From: an uncultured Roseburia sp.
GTDB taxonomy: Bacteria > Bacillota > Clostridia > Lachnospirales > Lachnospiraceae
Reading direction: 5' to 3'
Length of the DNA stretch: 64,000 nt
Assembly (NCBI GenBank): GCA_947642555.1
Contig: CANRSX010000026.1
Coordinates: forward strand, 1-64,000
The position numbers and the translations under genes were made by a program. Position 1 is the stretch's first letter, and every line of letters starts with the position of its first letter. Shown piece by piece: positions 24,965-35,100 of the stretch. Below the pieces are notes generated by a model that saw nothing but the letters and a program-made list of their open reading frames with translations, made no database searches and was not told the origin of the DNA.

Positions 24965-27289
24965 TTAAGGAAACAATACATACATCTCACCCGTTTTGCT
25001 GTATGCGGCTTCCCCAAGAAATATATTTCTCACAATTTCATTCTGAATGGTACGCTCCATGCGAAGAAACGAATCATACGCCTCCATGTGATATTCAAAC
25101 ACCGGATTCCTCTGGGCAGAGGCACGGCCGCTGACCACATACTGCAGCTGCTGTAAGTAATCCACCTGTTCCACCCAGGCATCGTCTATCGCGTGCAGAG
25201 CACACAGACGGATATATTCCTTTAACTCTTTTGCTGATGAAAATGATCTCTTTTTCTTCTTCCATACGCTGTTGATATAAGAGATCAGCGCCCGTTCCAG
25301 CGCCTTTCTTTTCACCTGGCCAATCTTTAAGAATCTGCCGTCCAGGTTATACGAGATATGATTCAGCACATATCCTGTGATATCCCCTGTCGTCAGATGG
25401 CGGTTTTCAAATAAAAACAAATGTATGCCCTCGTATGCCATCTGCAGTACAACTTTAAACTCCAGGCTCCCGCCGTCTAAAAGCCGGTTTCTGGCCTCAT
25501 ACATCATCGTCCGCTGACGCTTCATCACTTTGTCATAGTCAACAGACCTTTTTCTCTGTGATACGGCCATCTCCTCCTGAAGCTTCTGTGTCCCGTTGAT
25601 CAGCCGCTTTAGCTTCCGATTTGAAATCCGGTGATCTCTGTCGACATACTTTTCCAGCGTCTTCTCCCCTACCGCAGAAACCGCGTCATCCTCAAGCGAA
25701 ACAAAAAACTGGCTGCATCCCGGGTCACCCTGACGGCCCGCACGGCCTCTCGCCTGCCGTTCCAAACGGATATTAGCCATACGCCCGATGCCGACCACAG
25801 CAAGCCCTCCCAGCTCCTTTACCCCCGGCCCCAGCCGGATATCCGTGCCCCGCCCCGCCATGCCGGTAGAGACGGTCACCGTGCCCTTCTGCCCGGCCTC
25901 CTTTATGATCTGTGCCTCCCAGTATGCGTTATTCGCATTCAGCACGCTGTGCGCCACCTTCCGTTCGATCAGCACGCGGGACACCAGCTCGGTATCGGCA
26001 ATTGTCGACGTCACAATCAGTACCGGCTGTCCGGTCGCATGGCGCTTTAACACCTCCCGGACTGCAGCTTTATACTGCTCTGTGGCATTTTTAAAAAACA
26101 GGTCTTTCTGATCCACTCTCTGAAGCGGCCTGTTTGGCGGGATAATGACGACGCTTTTTTTATAAATTTTGCGAATCTCACTTTTTGCGTCCGAAATCGT
26201 CCCGCTCATTCCCGATAAACGAGGGAACAGCAGGAACAGATTCTGATACGTTACCGATGCGACCGATCGGTTCTCCTGCGTGATTGTCAGCTTTTCCTTC
26301 GCCTCGATCGCCTGATGCATCCCACCTCTTAGCTTCATCCCCGGAAGGACGCGTCCCGTACCGTTGTCGAGCAGCGATACCTCGCCTTTTTCGGTAACCA
26401 CATAATCTTTGTCCCGCTCCATCGTAATATGGGCTTTTAACGCAAGCGTCACATGCCGGTTCAGTTCAAAATTCTCCGCTTCATAAAATCCGTTTATACG
26501 GAAATACCGTTCCGCCCAGGCGACTCCCTCGTCGGTGAGCCATACGCTCTGATCCTCCTCCACGTAATCGCGTCCGGACTGCAGCGTCGTCACAAAGAAA
26601 TCTGTCATCTCATACAGATTGGACTGCACGCGCGGCGCGCCGGATATCACGAGCGGCATCGTGGCAGCATCCATCAGCACCATATCCGCCTCGTCAATAA
26701 TAACGTAGTAAAATTCCCGCATAAACCGTTTTTCTGCACTGGAAACCAGATTATTTAAGAGGTAGTCAAACCCCAGCACCGAATGTGTCGTATAGACAAT
26801 ATCCGCCTGATATACCTCGCGTTTTGCGTCGTTATTGTGATCTTCCTTCTGGTCCACATTCACACCGGAGCGCACCGTCATCTCCAAAAACACATAGACC
26901 GGCCCCATCTCCTCCGCATCGCGTTCCGCCAGATAATCATTTGCTGTGACCAGCATCGTGCTCTTCCCTGTCAGGGCATTCAGATATAACGGCATGGTCG
27001 CCGTTAACGTCTTACCCTCCCCGGTATTCATCTCGGCCAGGCAGCCGTAATGCAGCGCGATTCCTCCAAGGATCTGACAGTCATACGGCTCCATCCCAAG
27101 GATCCTCCGGTCCGCCTCGCAGATCGCCGCAAACGCCTCCGGCAGAAGCTGGTTCGTCGTTTCCCCGTCTTTTATCCGTCTTCGGAACTCCTCTGTCTTC
27201 CCGCTTAATGCATCATCGCTTAATTCCCGCATCGCCGGCTGTTCCTTTTTTACTTTTTTTAAGATTCGATAAAGCTTTTTATTCGTCAT
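24965..27289 (-). CDS. secA2: SecA2, accessory Sec preprotein translocase ATPase
   Basis: This 774-residue SecA paralogue drives export of the glycosylated adhesin. It has Walker A (MNTGEGKT, 87-94), Walker B with DEAD (199-202), the helicase motif GMAGRGTDI and GRAGRQGDPG. It lacks the C-terminal zinc-binding tail of housekeeping SecA and ends soon after the helical scaffold (final residues YVLFP). Its start overlaps the asp3 stop by 11 bases. Position between asp3 and gtfA and its shortened length distinguish it from SecA1. Confidence 0.95.
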   Translation of the reverse strand: MTNKKLYRILKKVKKEQPAMRELSDDALSGKTEEFRRRIKDGETTNQLLPEAFAAICEADRRILGMEPYDCQILGGIALHYGCLAEMNTGEGKTLTATMPLYLNALTGKSTMLVTANDYLAERDAEEMGPVYVFLEMTVRSGVNVDQKEDHNNDAKREVYQADIVYTTHSVLGFDYLLNNLVSSAEKRFMREFYYVIIDEADMVLMDAATMPLVISGAPRVQSNLYEMTDFFVTTLQSGRDYVEEDQSVWLTDEGVAWAERYFRINGFYEAENFELNRHVTLALKAHITMERDKDYVVTEKGEVSLLDNGTGRVLPGMKLRGGMHQAIEAKEKLTITQENRSVASVTYQNLFLLFPRLSGMSGTISDAKSEIRKIYKKSVVIIPPNRPLQRVDQKDLFFKNATEQYKAAVREVLKRHATGQPVLIVTSTIADTELVSRVLIERKVAHSVLNANNAYWEAQIIKEAGQKGTVTVSTGMAGRGTDIRLGPGVKELGGLAVVGIGRMANIRLERQARGRAGRQGDPGCSQFFVSLEDDAVSAVGEKTLEKYVDRDHRISNRKLKRLINGTQKLQEEMAVSQRKRSVDYDKVMKRQRTMMYEARNRLLDGGSLEFKVVLQMAYEGIHLFLFENRHLTTGDITGYVLNHISYNLDGRFLKIGQVKRKALERALISYINSVWKKKKRSFSSAKELKEYIRLCALHAIDDAWVEQVDYLQQLQYVVSGRASAQRNPVFEYHMEAYDSFLRMERTIQNEIVRNIFLGEAAYSKTGEMYVLFP

Positions 27290-27722
27290 CTATGATTTCC
27301 GTTATCACAATCGAGTGAAAATGAAACTGCGTCGCCCCTGTACCGATCAGCTGCACCTCATAGCTGAATGTTTTTAACGGGCACTGAAAGTCCGCCCCTC
27401 TGTCCCTTACGACCTGGCTTCCCACCTCCACATCATAACGGTCATAAAAGATCAGCTTTAAAATCAGCCCATCAGAAGGCTCTGCGGAGGCATCCAGGCT
27501 AATATGATACCGGCCTTCCCCGTCAATCATCGGGAGCGACGGTTCCACTCGCATCATCTGATAATTCACCCTGGAAAACCAGCTCTTTATCACGGTTCCC
27601 GGCGGCATCAGCTCATTTTTAAATTCCACGTCATCCTTTGCATGAAAAACCAGTTCGGAACCGTACAGGTACGTACCCTTTGTATATTCATTCCAGTGTA
27701 TGTTCCATGATTCGCCTGTCAT
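27279..27722 (-). CDS. asp3: Asp3, accessory Sec system protein
   Basis: This 147-residue Asp3 starts MTGESWNIHWNEYTKGTYLYG, the characteristic opening of the family, and is rich in beta strands, like the carbohydrate-binding-module fold shown for Asp3. In known systems it binds Asp1 and Asp2 and keeps the adhesin export-competent. Its ATG overlaps the asp2 stop (ATGA), and its 3' end overlaps secA2, so the three are translated in a coupled chain. Confidence 0.92.
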   Translation of the reverse strand: MTGESWNIHWNEYTKGTYLYGSELVFHAKDDVEFKNELMPPGTVIKSWFSRVNYQMMRVEPSLPMIDGEGRYHISLDASAEPSDGLILKLIFYDRYDVEVGSQVVRDRGADFQCPLKTFSYEVQLIGTGATQFHFHSIVITEIIDDE

Positions 27723-29266
27723 CGTCTCCGTCTCCGTCTGCCTGTCCCGCTTCGCATGTCATCAAATTCATTCTGAATGATTTCCCGGTACTGGTTCACA
27801 AACCAGCTCACAATGCCGGAAGTCTCATCATTGTGCCGTCCGTGCAGCCCTTTCCCGTAAATTTCCGTATCGGCATCCTTTAAGTGGGACTGAAGCTGCC
27901 CGTATGCCGTCTGATCATAATCATCTTCTATCATGTATGCCACCGCAAATCTGGTACCGCTCCAGTCCGCCCGGTCAAATGCATTCCAAAACCTGTCATT
28001 TAACCGCATAACGGCATCCCCGTCAAGCTTTCCGCATACTTTGTGAAGAACATCCAGCGAGGTAGGGAAACCTCCCGGACGGCTGATCCGCTCATTTTGC
28101 GCCACATCGCCGATACTTGCCAGGGGTTTTCCAAGAAGTATGGTATTCGGACGGATCCGGCAGCCGTAATACAATGCCCCGAAGGTTCCCATGGAAAGCC
28201 CGGATAAAATCACATCGGAGGGACCAAGCTTTAGTTTTTTCATGTGGCTCCGGATAATCTGTTCAATGGAACGCTCAAACTGCTCCGATCCGAGATAAAA
28301 ACCTCCGCCTTCCAGCCTGGTTTCCGTGATCAGAAGGTACGGATGCCCCATTCCCCGCATCATATAATATCCTTCAAACCCTTCCTGCGTTTTATAACCG
28401 GAGAAATAAACGTTTAACGGCGGCTTTAAATTGCCTGGATCAAAATAATAAAAAATTTCCTCCCGATCCGGCGTTACCACACGTTTCCCGCCGGGTATAA
28501 AGTTTCCTTTTCCCCTTCTTGAACGGCGGTCATGCAGCGCCGTGACCGTCAGACGTCCTTTTCCCCGCGCCCGAAGGGACGCAAATGCATGTCCTCTGAC
28601 TCCGTCTGTATTTTCTATGTATACAATGTCCTTAAGATCCTCTTCCGAAAACGTACAGACACGCTGCGACGCGGGTTCCGTGCCGTATGCAAACGTAAGA
28701 AGTATGATTTCCAGCGAGATCTCTATCGTGTCGTCCTTCGCGTATTCCAGCCAGAATTCAATCGGCTCCTCGATGGGGATATTATTCCGCCAGAAAACAA
28801 TCTGCTTCTGGTCGTTCCCATAATCCCCGTCAAGATCAACGCCCTCAAATCCTCTCCAGGCAACCCTTCCCTGAAAACTCTGCGCCACGGAAATGTGATG
28901 CGGGTTAAATTTCTCTCCGTAGGAACCGGAAAAATAATCGGGCAGGTCATCCCGCAAACATTTCTCCAGTTCTTTCTTCGAAAGCTTTTTTCCCATCTTT
29001 CTGACATAAAGGCGCTGTGTCGGGCTTCCTTTTTTCAGCGGAACACGTTCTGTCAGAAACAGACAGTACGCCCGCAAAAACCGTATCAGATAATCCGCTT
29101 CGCCCGCTGTTACTTCCCGGTCCAGAACTGCCACGTCAAAATCCGTTTCCGGCAGCTGTGAAAAGTACGGCTCATAATACCACTCCGCACAATCCGACAC
29201 CTGCATCGTCCTGCTATAATCTTCTGTTCCCAGCTGCAACACCCGTATTGTTTTCAATGTCTGCAA
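27719..29266 (-). CDS. asp2: Asp2, accessory Sec protein with acetyltransferase/hydrolase triad
   Basis: This 515-residue Asp2 has an alpha/beta hydrolase domain in its second half. The nucleophile elbow is GLSMG (Ser358), an acidic residue lies at Glu447 and the likely His is H478 in GLHGRHND. They match in order and spacing the triad known to O-acetylate GlcNAc on the SRR adhesin of S. gordonii. The enzyme is therefore probably active, unlike a purely structural Asp protein. The frame begins with TTG (29266 or 29257), inside the asp1 3' end, with AGAGG upstream, so the start is uncertain. The protein ends in six consecutive arginines, an unusual basic tail. Confidence 0.92.
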   Translation of the reverse strand: MQTLKTIRVLQLGTEDYSRTMQVSDCAEWYYEPYFSQLPETDFDVAVLDREVTAGEADYLIRFLRAYCLFLTERVPLKKGSPTQRLYVRKMGKKLSKKELEKCLRDDLPDYFSGSYGEKFNPHHISVAQSFQGRVAWRGFEGVDLDGDYGNDQKQIVFWRNNIPIEEPIEFWLEYAKDDTIEISLEIILLTFAYGTEPASQRVCTFSEEDLKDIVYIENTDGVRGHAFASLRARGKGRLTVTALHDRRSRRGKGNFIPGGKRVVTPDREEIFYYFDPGNLKPPLNVYFSGYKTQEGFEGYYMMRGMGHPYLLITETRLEGGGFYLGSEQFERSIEQIIRSHMKKLKLGPSDVILSGLSMGTFGALYYGCRIRPNTILLGKPLASIGDVAQNERISRPGGFPTSLDVLHKVCGKLDGDAVMRLNDRFWNAFDRADWSGTRFAVAYMIEDDYDQTAYGQLQSHLKDADTEIYGKGLHGRHNDETSGIVSWFVNQYREIIQNEFDDMRSGTGRRRRRR

Positions 29267-30881
29267 TAACCTCTTTCCACTGTCCGATCAGATATTCTGT
29301 GGTATGTGTCCTTCCAAGCTCATAGGAACAGATCAGCGCCTCATTCCAGTTGTTTAAACTCTCCAGATAAAATGCCAGATCTTCCCCCAGCGCGGACAGA
29401 TCCGTGTTAATCCGGCCGTTTTTTCCGGGACGCATATACTGTGTGGCAGTCCTTACGATCTGCGGGATTCCCATGCTCACACAGGATATCTGCAAAAACA
29501 GATCAGGAGTATCCGCCAGATCCAGCAGAACCCTCTGCTCCCGCACACACTTGTTTACCGATAATTCGTCGACGCACTGTTCCACCACAAACAGAATCGG
29601 GATCTGATCTTCCCGTTCCAGCTGAAACTCAGACTGGTTCGGATTCTCTGCCCTCGCCCACTCCGGCGGATACCCGTTGTGTTTTAAAATACCGCTCACC
29701 TGCCCCAGCAGGACATCGCCTTGTGAAAACGCTGCATTCCTGGTAAACAGATGCACCCTGGCGTCCGGATTCCCCTTCAGGTATACCGCCAGATATTTCA
29801 CAGCCTCCCCCATCGTCTCTGCGGAAAGATGATCCACAGGAAACAGGATTTTCTGCACGTGAAGCTGCTGGCTGATCCCCGGGTCAAGTCTGGTATCATA
29901 GGGCGGAATATTGATCTTCGCGGTTTCTCTCAGCTCGTCCCGCCCGGAGAGAAGCTTCAGATTGTCCTCCGAATCCGTCACGATATAATCCGCATGGGAA
30001 AGCGTCTGCACCGCTGCACCGCCGTCTCCATAGCCTTCGTCTCCGGGGAAATTCCTGCCAAAACATTTCTCAGGCGAAAGTCTGTCTCCGAAGATCGAAT
30101 AGATCGTTTTTCTCTCCGAAAGCAGCCTGTCCAAAAGAGCCAGATGCTGCATATGCGCCGCTGCGCAGAACAGATCCGTCTCCCGTGTGTTCTTTAGGTA
30201 AGAGGCAGACACCTCCCCGATCACCTCTTCCATGGAGGCATAGGATTTTTTTAAAAAGGGGATCATCTGTTCCCCCTCCGGCGTTTCGATCCGATACTGA
30301 TTGCTGCGCGGATTCACCACCACATGTCCGTCCGCAAAGTAGCAGAGCTTCCAGACGCCTTTTTCTGTCAGATACTGCTCGTACGCCTTCACACCGTTCT
30401 CATATACAGCCGTACAGGACACAAACCCCCTGTCGTCATAAATGTTTTTCCGGTTCATCTGACCGTTCTGGTAGAGATCCACCTGTATGGGATTGCCGTA
30501 TTCCCCGAACTCAATATTCGCATATTTTTCGTGATCCAGCATGGCAAGAACCGAAAACGGCGTATAGACAAACTCAATCTCCCGAGGCCAGTTTAAGCTG
30601 TGAAACGACAGAATCGCCTGCTTTTTCCTGCGCACCTCCTGAATCGCGTCAAACACCGACCAGCAGGGAACGCGGAAAATACTCTGCCTGTGCAGAAAAT
30701 GCCTGAGATTCGGCGCGTAGGACAGCAGCAGGATCTGATATTCGCAGACGGAATTCCTCTGAAACAGCTGGATCTGTTTGACGGTGTCATCCGTCTCTGT
30801 CTGCATCCGGCGCCTGTACCAGAGCTGTTCATTTTCTTTCCATTCATCCTGTAAATACCAGGCCGGGATAAAGTACAACAT
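29214..30881 (-). CDS. asp1: Asp1, accessory Sec system protein
   Basis: This 555-residue Asp1 begins MLYFIPAWY, the family signature, and follows the GT-B-like organisation of known Asp1, which is thought to bind glycosylated SRR regions rather than transfer sugar. Its segment AVYLKGNPDARVHLFTRN and the C-terminal SALGEDLAFYLESL are typical of the second Rossmann-like half. It lies between secY2 and asp2; its 3' end overlaps asp2 by about 50 bases in another frame. It forms the Asp1-Asp2-Asp3 complex that meets SecA2 at the membrane. Confidence 0.92.
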   Translation of the reverse strand: MLYFIPAWYLQDEWKENEQLWYRRRMQTETDDTVKQIQLFQRNSVCEYQILLLSYAPNLRHFLHRQSIFRVPCWSVFDAIQEVRRKKQAILSFHSLNWPREIEFVYTPFSVLAMLDHEKYANIEFGEYGNPIQVDLYQNGQMNRKNIYDDRGFVSCTAVYENGVKAYEQYLTEKGVWKLCYFADGHVVVNPRSNQYRIETPEGEQMIPFLKKSYASMEEVIGEVSASYLKNTRETDLFCAAAHMQHLALLDRLLSERKTIYSIFGDRLSPEKCFGRNFPGDEGYGDGGAAVQTLSHADYIVTDSEDNLKLLSGRDELRETAKINIPPYDTRLDPGISQQLHVQKILFPVDHLSAETMGEAVKYLAVYLKGNPDARVHLFTRNAAFSQGDVLLGQVSGILKHNGYPPEWARAENPNQSEFQLEREDQIPILFVVEQCVDELSVNKCVREQRVLLDLADTPDLFLQISCVSMGIPQIVRTATQYMRPGKNGRINTDLSALGEDLAFYLESLNNWNEALICSYELGRTHTTEYLIGQWKEVIADIENNTGVAAGNRRL

Positions 30882-30934
30882 CAGGTATTCTTACCTTTCC
30901 TCAAACGACGGACAGCACGCTTCGCGGACTGCCC

Positions 30935-32137
30935 TTATGTAATAAAAAACGAATAGGAGTCAAATTTCCGGCATGTTTTCACTTCCTGATAAATCGGGCA
31001 CAAAATACCGATGAGAATCATCGCCGTTGACGGAAACAGCGCCAGCTCGGACGGTATTTCCCCCTGAAGCGACAGCTCCAGCGAAGCTCCCATCATCAGA
31101 CACAGAATCACGCCGCTTACGATACTCAGCAAAAGAATCCTGTTTCTTAAATATCTCTTCGTTTTCTTTCCCGCATAAACGCCCGTAATACTGTCCCCGC
31201 CCTTTTGCAGCTGTTCCGCCATCTCCCCCGGCGCAAGTGTGAGAAACGAAAATAAAACGTTTAAAAGAAAGATAATCCCCAGATAAACCGAAGCGCCCAT
31301 ACGATCGGTCAGCTGCATTCTTTCCTCTATCATCTGAAACGTGCGGTTCTCCTCATCTAAAAATAACAGGAATTGTATGACTAACTGCGGGAGCATAAAA
31401 AAGGATACCGCAAACATAACCGGCATCACGCCGATCGGATCGAGCTTAAACGCGATATAACTTTTATCCGCATAGGTATTGTGAATCGATACCCTCTGAA
31501 CCGGGATACGAATGAATACGTTTTCCATAATCAGAATCACCACAGCCATGATCAGACACAGGATCAGAGGTTTTACCAGATCCGCCCACGCAAACCGCCG
31601 TATTGTACCGTACAAATTATCCAGAATATTTACAAGGATCAGCGGCGTCTGCCCGCCGATCCCCTGTTCTTTATTCCGCCTTGCCATCTCATAAATCAGC
31701 ATGGCACCCGCCGTCATTTCCAAAACGGCAATGATCCTCAGGACGTCTGCCGTCGTCTCTGTCTCTTTAAAAATCAGATCCTTTGACCTGGATACCGCAA
31801 ATGAAACCGCCGTGATCAGCATGATCACCAGTGTCAGACGTTCGGTCTTCTGCGGTGAAAAGCGCGCCCGGTATTCCGAACCTTTGATCGCCATAAAAAT
31901 CCAGATAATCAGTGTTGCCGTAATATACGGCATGATGCCAAGCGCAAACAGCGTATACTGATACCGGTCCCCACTGATCATCGACAGCATGATATTCTGG
32001 GCATCCAGTTCATCCAGCTCAAGAGCTGCCGGGTCTACACGATAAAGCAGAAGACTTCTTCCAACCATATAGATCGCGAGAATCAATATGGTAAAGAGAA
32101 GTCTCCTCCCCAATTCATGAGTTTTCTTTTTTTTCAA
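30935..32137 (-). CDS. secY2: SecY2, accessory Sec translocon channel
   Basis: The 400-residue SecY paralogue has ten predicted membrane helices. It keeps the SecY motifs IMPYITATLI and the cytoplasmic loop LDPIGVMPVMFA. It is shorter than housekeeping SecY (about 430 residues), as usual for SecY2. The first residues (MKKKKTHELGRRLLF) give a positive inside start. It lies 57 bases downstream of the SRR gene and 53 upstream of asp1, as in streptococcal loci. It should form the membrane pore used by the adhesin. Confidence 0.93.
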   Translation of the reverse strand: MKKKKTHELGRRLLFTILILAIYMVGRSLLLYRVDPAALELDELDAQNIMLSMISGDRYQYTLFALGIMPYITATLIIWIFMAIKGSEYRARFSPQKTERLTLVIMLITAVSFAVSRSKDLIFKETETTADVLRIIAVLEMTAGAMLIYEMARRNKEQGIGGQTPLILVNILDNLYGTIRRFAWADLVKPLILCLIMAVVILIMENVFIRIPVQRVSIHNTYADKSYIAFKLDPIGVMPVMFAVSFFMLPQLVIQFLLFLDEENRTFQMIEERMQLTDRMGASVYLGIIFLLNVLFSFLTLAPGEMAEQLQKGGDSITGVYAGKKTKRYLRNRILLLSIVSGVILCLMMGASLELSLQGEIPSELALFPSTAMILIGILCPIYQEVKTCRKFDSYSFFIT

Positions 32138-32194
32138 ATGAATTTCCCTTCATACCGCTCCCCGGCGGAATGCCGGAGAGCAGTATTCTTATAC

Positions 32195-35100
32195 TCAGTC
32201 TTCTTTTCTGTCATCAGAAGCCGTTTCTTTTGTCAGCTTGTTCTGACGATATCCTTCTACCGCACTTGCAACTGCTGCGACTACAGGAATCCATGACCAC
32301 CAGAGTTTCTTCTGCACTTCCTCCGGCGTCACATTCGCAAGCGGTACTTCCTCATCCTCGATCTCAATCAGTTCGTCTGTATCCGCCTCTTCGTCATCGA
32401 CTACCGCAAGCGGTACTTCCTCATCGTCAATCTGGATCAGATCACCGAGAATATCATCCTCGATACCAGGTAATACCGGTACTGCCGCTGCCGCTCCTGC
32501 CGGCGCTGCCGCAGGTACTGCCGCTGTCGCAACCGTCGTGATCCCTGCCGGCGCCGCTGCATCGGCTGCCGGTGTAAATACGCCGCCGACTCCACCGCCA
32601 ACTCCTGCTCCGCCGCCGATATTGGCTGCATCGCTTTCGCTGGTCGAGGTGCTCGTGCTTGCCGATTCGCTTTCGCTGCTCGATGCGCTGGTGCTTGCCG
32701 ATTCGCTCGCACTGGTCGATGCGCTGGTACTTGCGGAATCGCTCGCGCTGGTCGATGCACTCTCGCTCATTGATGCACTGGCTGATTCGCTCGCGCTGGT
32801 GCTCGTCGACGCGCTCTCGCTTGCAGAGACGCTCTCACTCATGCTGGCGCTTGCAGAATCGCTCTCGCTCACGCTTGCACTCGTGCTGAGACTTTCGCTC
32901 GTACTGATGCTCTCGCTTGTGCTAAGACTTTCACTCGTTGATAGGCTCTCGCTTGTACTTAAGCTTTCACTCATTGAAAGGCTCTCGCTTGTACTTACAC
33001 TCTCACTCTCACTCGTCGAGATACTCTCGCTCGTACTGATGCTCTCGCTTGTACTTATGCTCTCGCTCGTGCTAAGACTTTCACTCGTACTAAGGCTCTC
33101 GCTCGTGCTAAGGCTTTCACTCGTTGATAGGCTCTCGCTTGTACTTATGCTTTCGCTTGTGCTAAGACTTTCACTCGTACTTATGCTCTCACTCGTACTA
33201 AGGCTCTCGCTTGTACTTACACTCTCACTCGTACTAAGGCTCTCGCTTGTACTTATGCTCTCACTTATACTAAGGCTCTCGCTTGTACTTATGCTCTCAC
33301 TCGTACTAAGGCTCTCGCTTGTACTTATGCTCTCACTTGTACTAAGACTCTCGCTTGTACTTATGCTCTCACTCGTACTAAGGCTCTCGCTTGTACTTAT
33401 GCTCTCACTCGTACTAAGGCTCTCGCTTGTGCTTACACTCTCACTCGTCGAGATACTCTCGCTCGTACTGATGCTCTCGCTTGTACTTATGCTCTCACTC
33501 GTCGAAAGGCTTTCGCTTGTGCTTACACTCTCACTCGTCGAGATACTCTCGCTCGTACTGATGCTCTCGCTTGTACTTATGCTCTCACTCGTGCTAAGAC
33601 TTTCACTCGTACTGATGCTCTCGCTCGTGCTCAGGCTTTCACTCGTACTTATGCTTTCGCTCGTACTTATGCTCTCACTTGTGCTAAGACTTTCACTCGT
33701 ACTTATGCTCTCACTTGTTGAAAGACTTTCGCTTGTACTTATGCTTTCGCTTGTACTTATGCTCTCACTCGTTGATAGGCTCTCGCTTGTTGATAGGCTC
33801 TCACTTGTCGAAAGACTTTCACTCGTACTTATGCTCTCGCTTGTTGATAGGCTCTCACTTGTCGAAAGACTTTCACTCGTACTTATGCTCTCGCTTGTTG
33901 AAAGACTTTCGCTCGTACTTATGCTTTCGCTTGTACTTATGCTCTCACTCGTTGATAGGCTCTCGCTTGTTGATAGGCTCTCACTTGTCGAAAGACTTTC
34001 ACTCGTACTTATGCTCTCGCTTGTTGAAAGACTTTCGCTCGTACTTATGCTTTCGCTTGTACTTATGCTCTCACTCGTTGATAGGCTCTCGCTTGTGCTA
34101 AGACTTTCGCTCGTGCTAAGGCTTTCACTCGTCGAAAGGCTCTCGCTTGTGCTAAGACTTTCACTCGTACTTATGCTTTCGCTCGTGCTAAGGCTTTCAC
34201 TCGTTGATAGGCTCTCACTTGTACTTATGCTCTCACTCGTACTAAGGCTTTCGCTTGTACTTATGCTCTCACTCGTGCTAAGACTTTCACTCGTTGAAAG
34301 GCTCTCGCTCGTGCTAAGGCTTTCACTCGTGCTTCCACTGAGGCTATTGCTCGCGCTCTCATAAGAATCCGACTGTGAAACAGAATCCGCCTCGCTGACA
34401 GAGTCAAAGCTATTGGATTCACTCTTCGCCACTTCACTTTCCTTTTTGCTCGTGGACTCTGCCTCTGAAGCGCTGTCGTATGCACTTGCCGAAATCGATT
34501 CGCTTGCTGATTTTGCCGAATCAGATTCTGAAGCAGCCTCACTATTTGCATCGCTGATCGCTTCTGACTGGCTGTTAAGCACGCTATGATAATCGCTCAG
34601 AGCCGTGCTGTGGTTGATCAGAAGGTCACCAGTCGTCATGTTTCTGTCATAGGTATAGGTTGTCGTGGTTGCTTTCGGGGTATAGCTTATTTCGCCTATC
34701 GTAAGTCTCTGTAACAGCTTACCGTTTCTGTCATATATACCATAATTACCGTTGGCATCTGTCCTCAATGCATAGGCATTCTTAATCTCAGTATAACTCC
34801 CTTCTCCTCCGACCTGAGAGTAAAACTTACCTTTATCGCTTATCACCAGCTGAATATTAGTCCCCTCGTAATTCAGTTTGCACCATTTGCCATTCTCATC
34901 CTGAACAACAGCATATTTATAATCTGTGCCAATCAACTTATCCGTACCGCCCGCAACAGTATATTTATTACCGTTAACAGTATAGGTTTCTGTCGATGTT
35001 GACCCATCTGAGTTATTGAGCAGCTGGTTTGTCTTATTATACGTCGTATAATAACCGTTAGATCCATCCGCCTTTACGACGAACATTTTTCTTTCTCTAC

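Noticed and set aside
32640-34340. CRISPR-like regularly spaced repeats
   Set aside because: The 18-bp units are directly adjacent without spacers and code for the adhesin stalk.
32538-34364. 608-codon plus-strand open frame opposite the SRR adhesin
   Set aside because: It is a stop-free shadow of the 18-bp repeat, has no ribosome binding site and its LSLVLRL pattern is only the complement of the Ser-Thr-Glu repeat.
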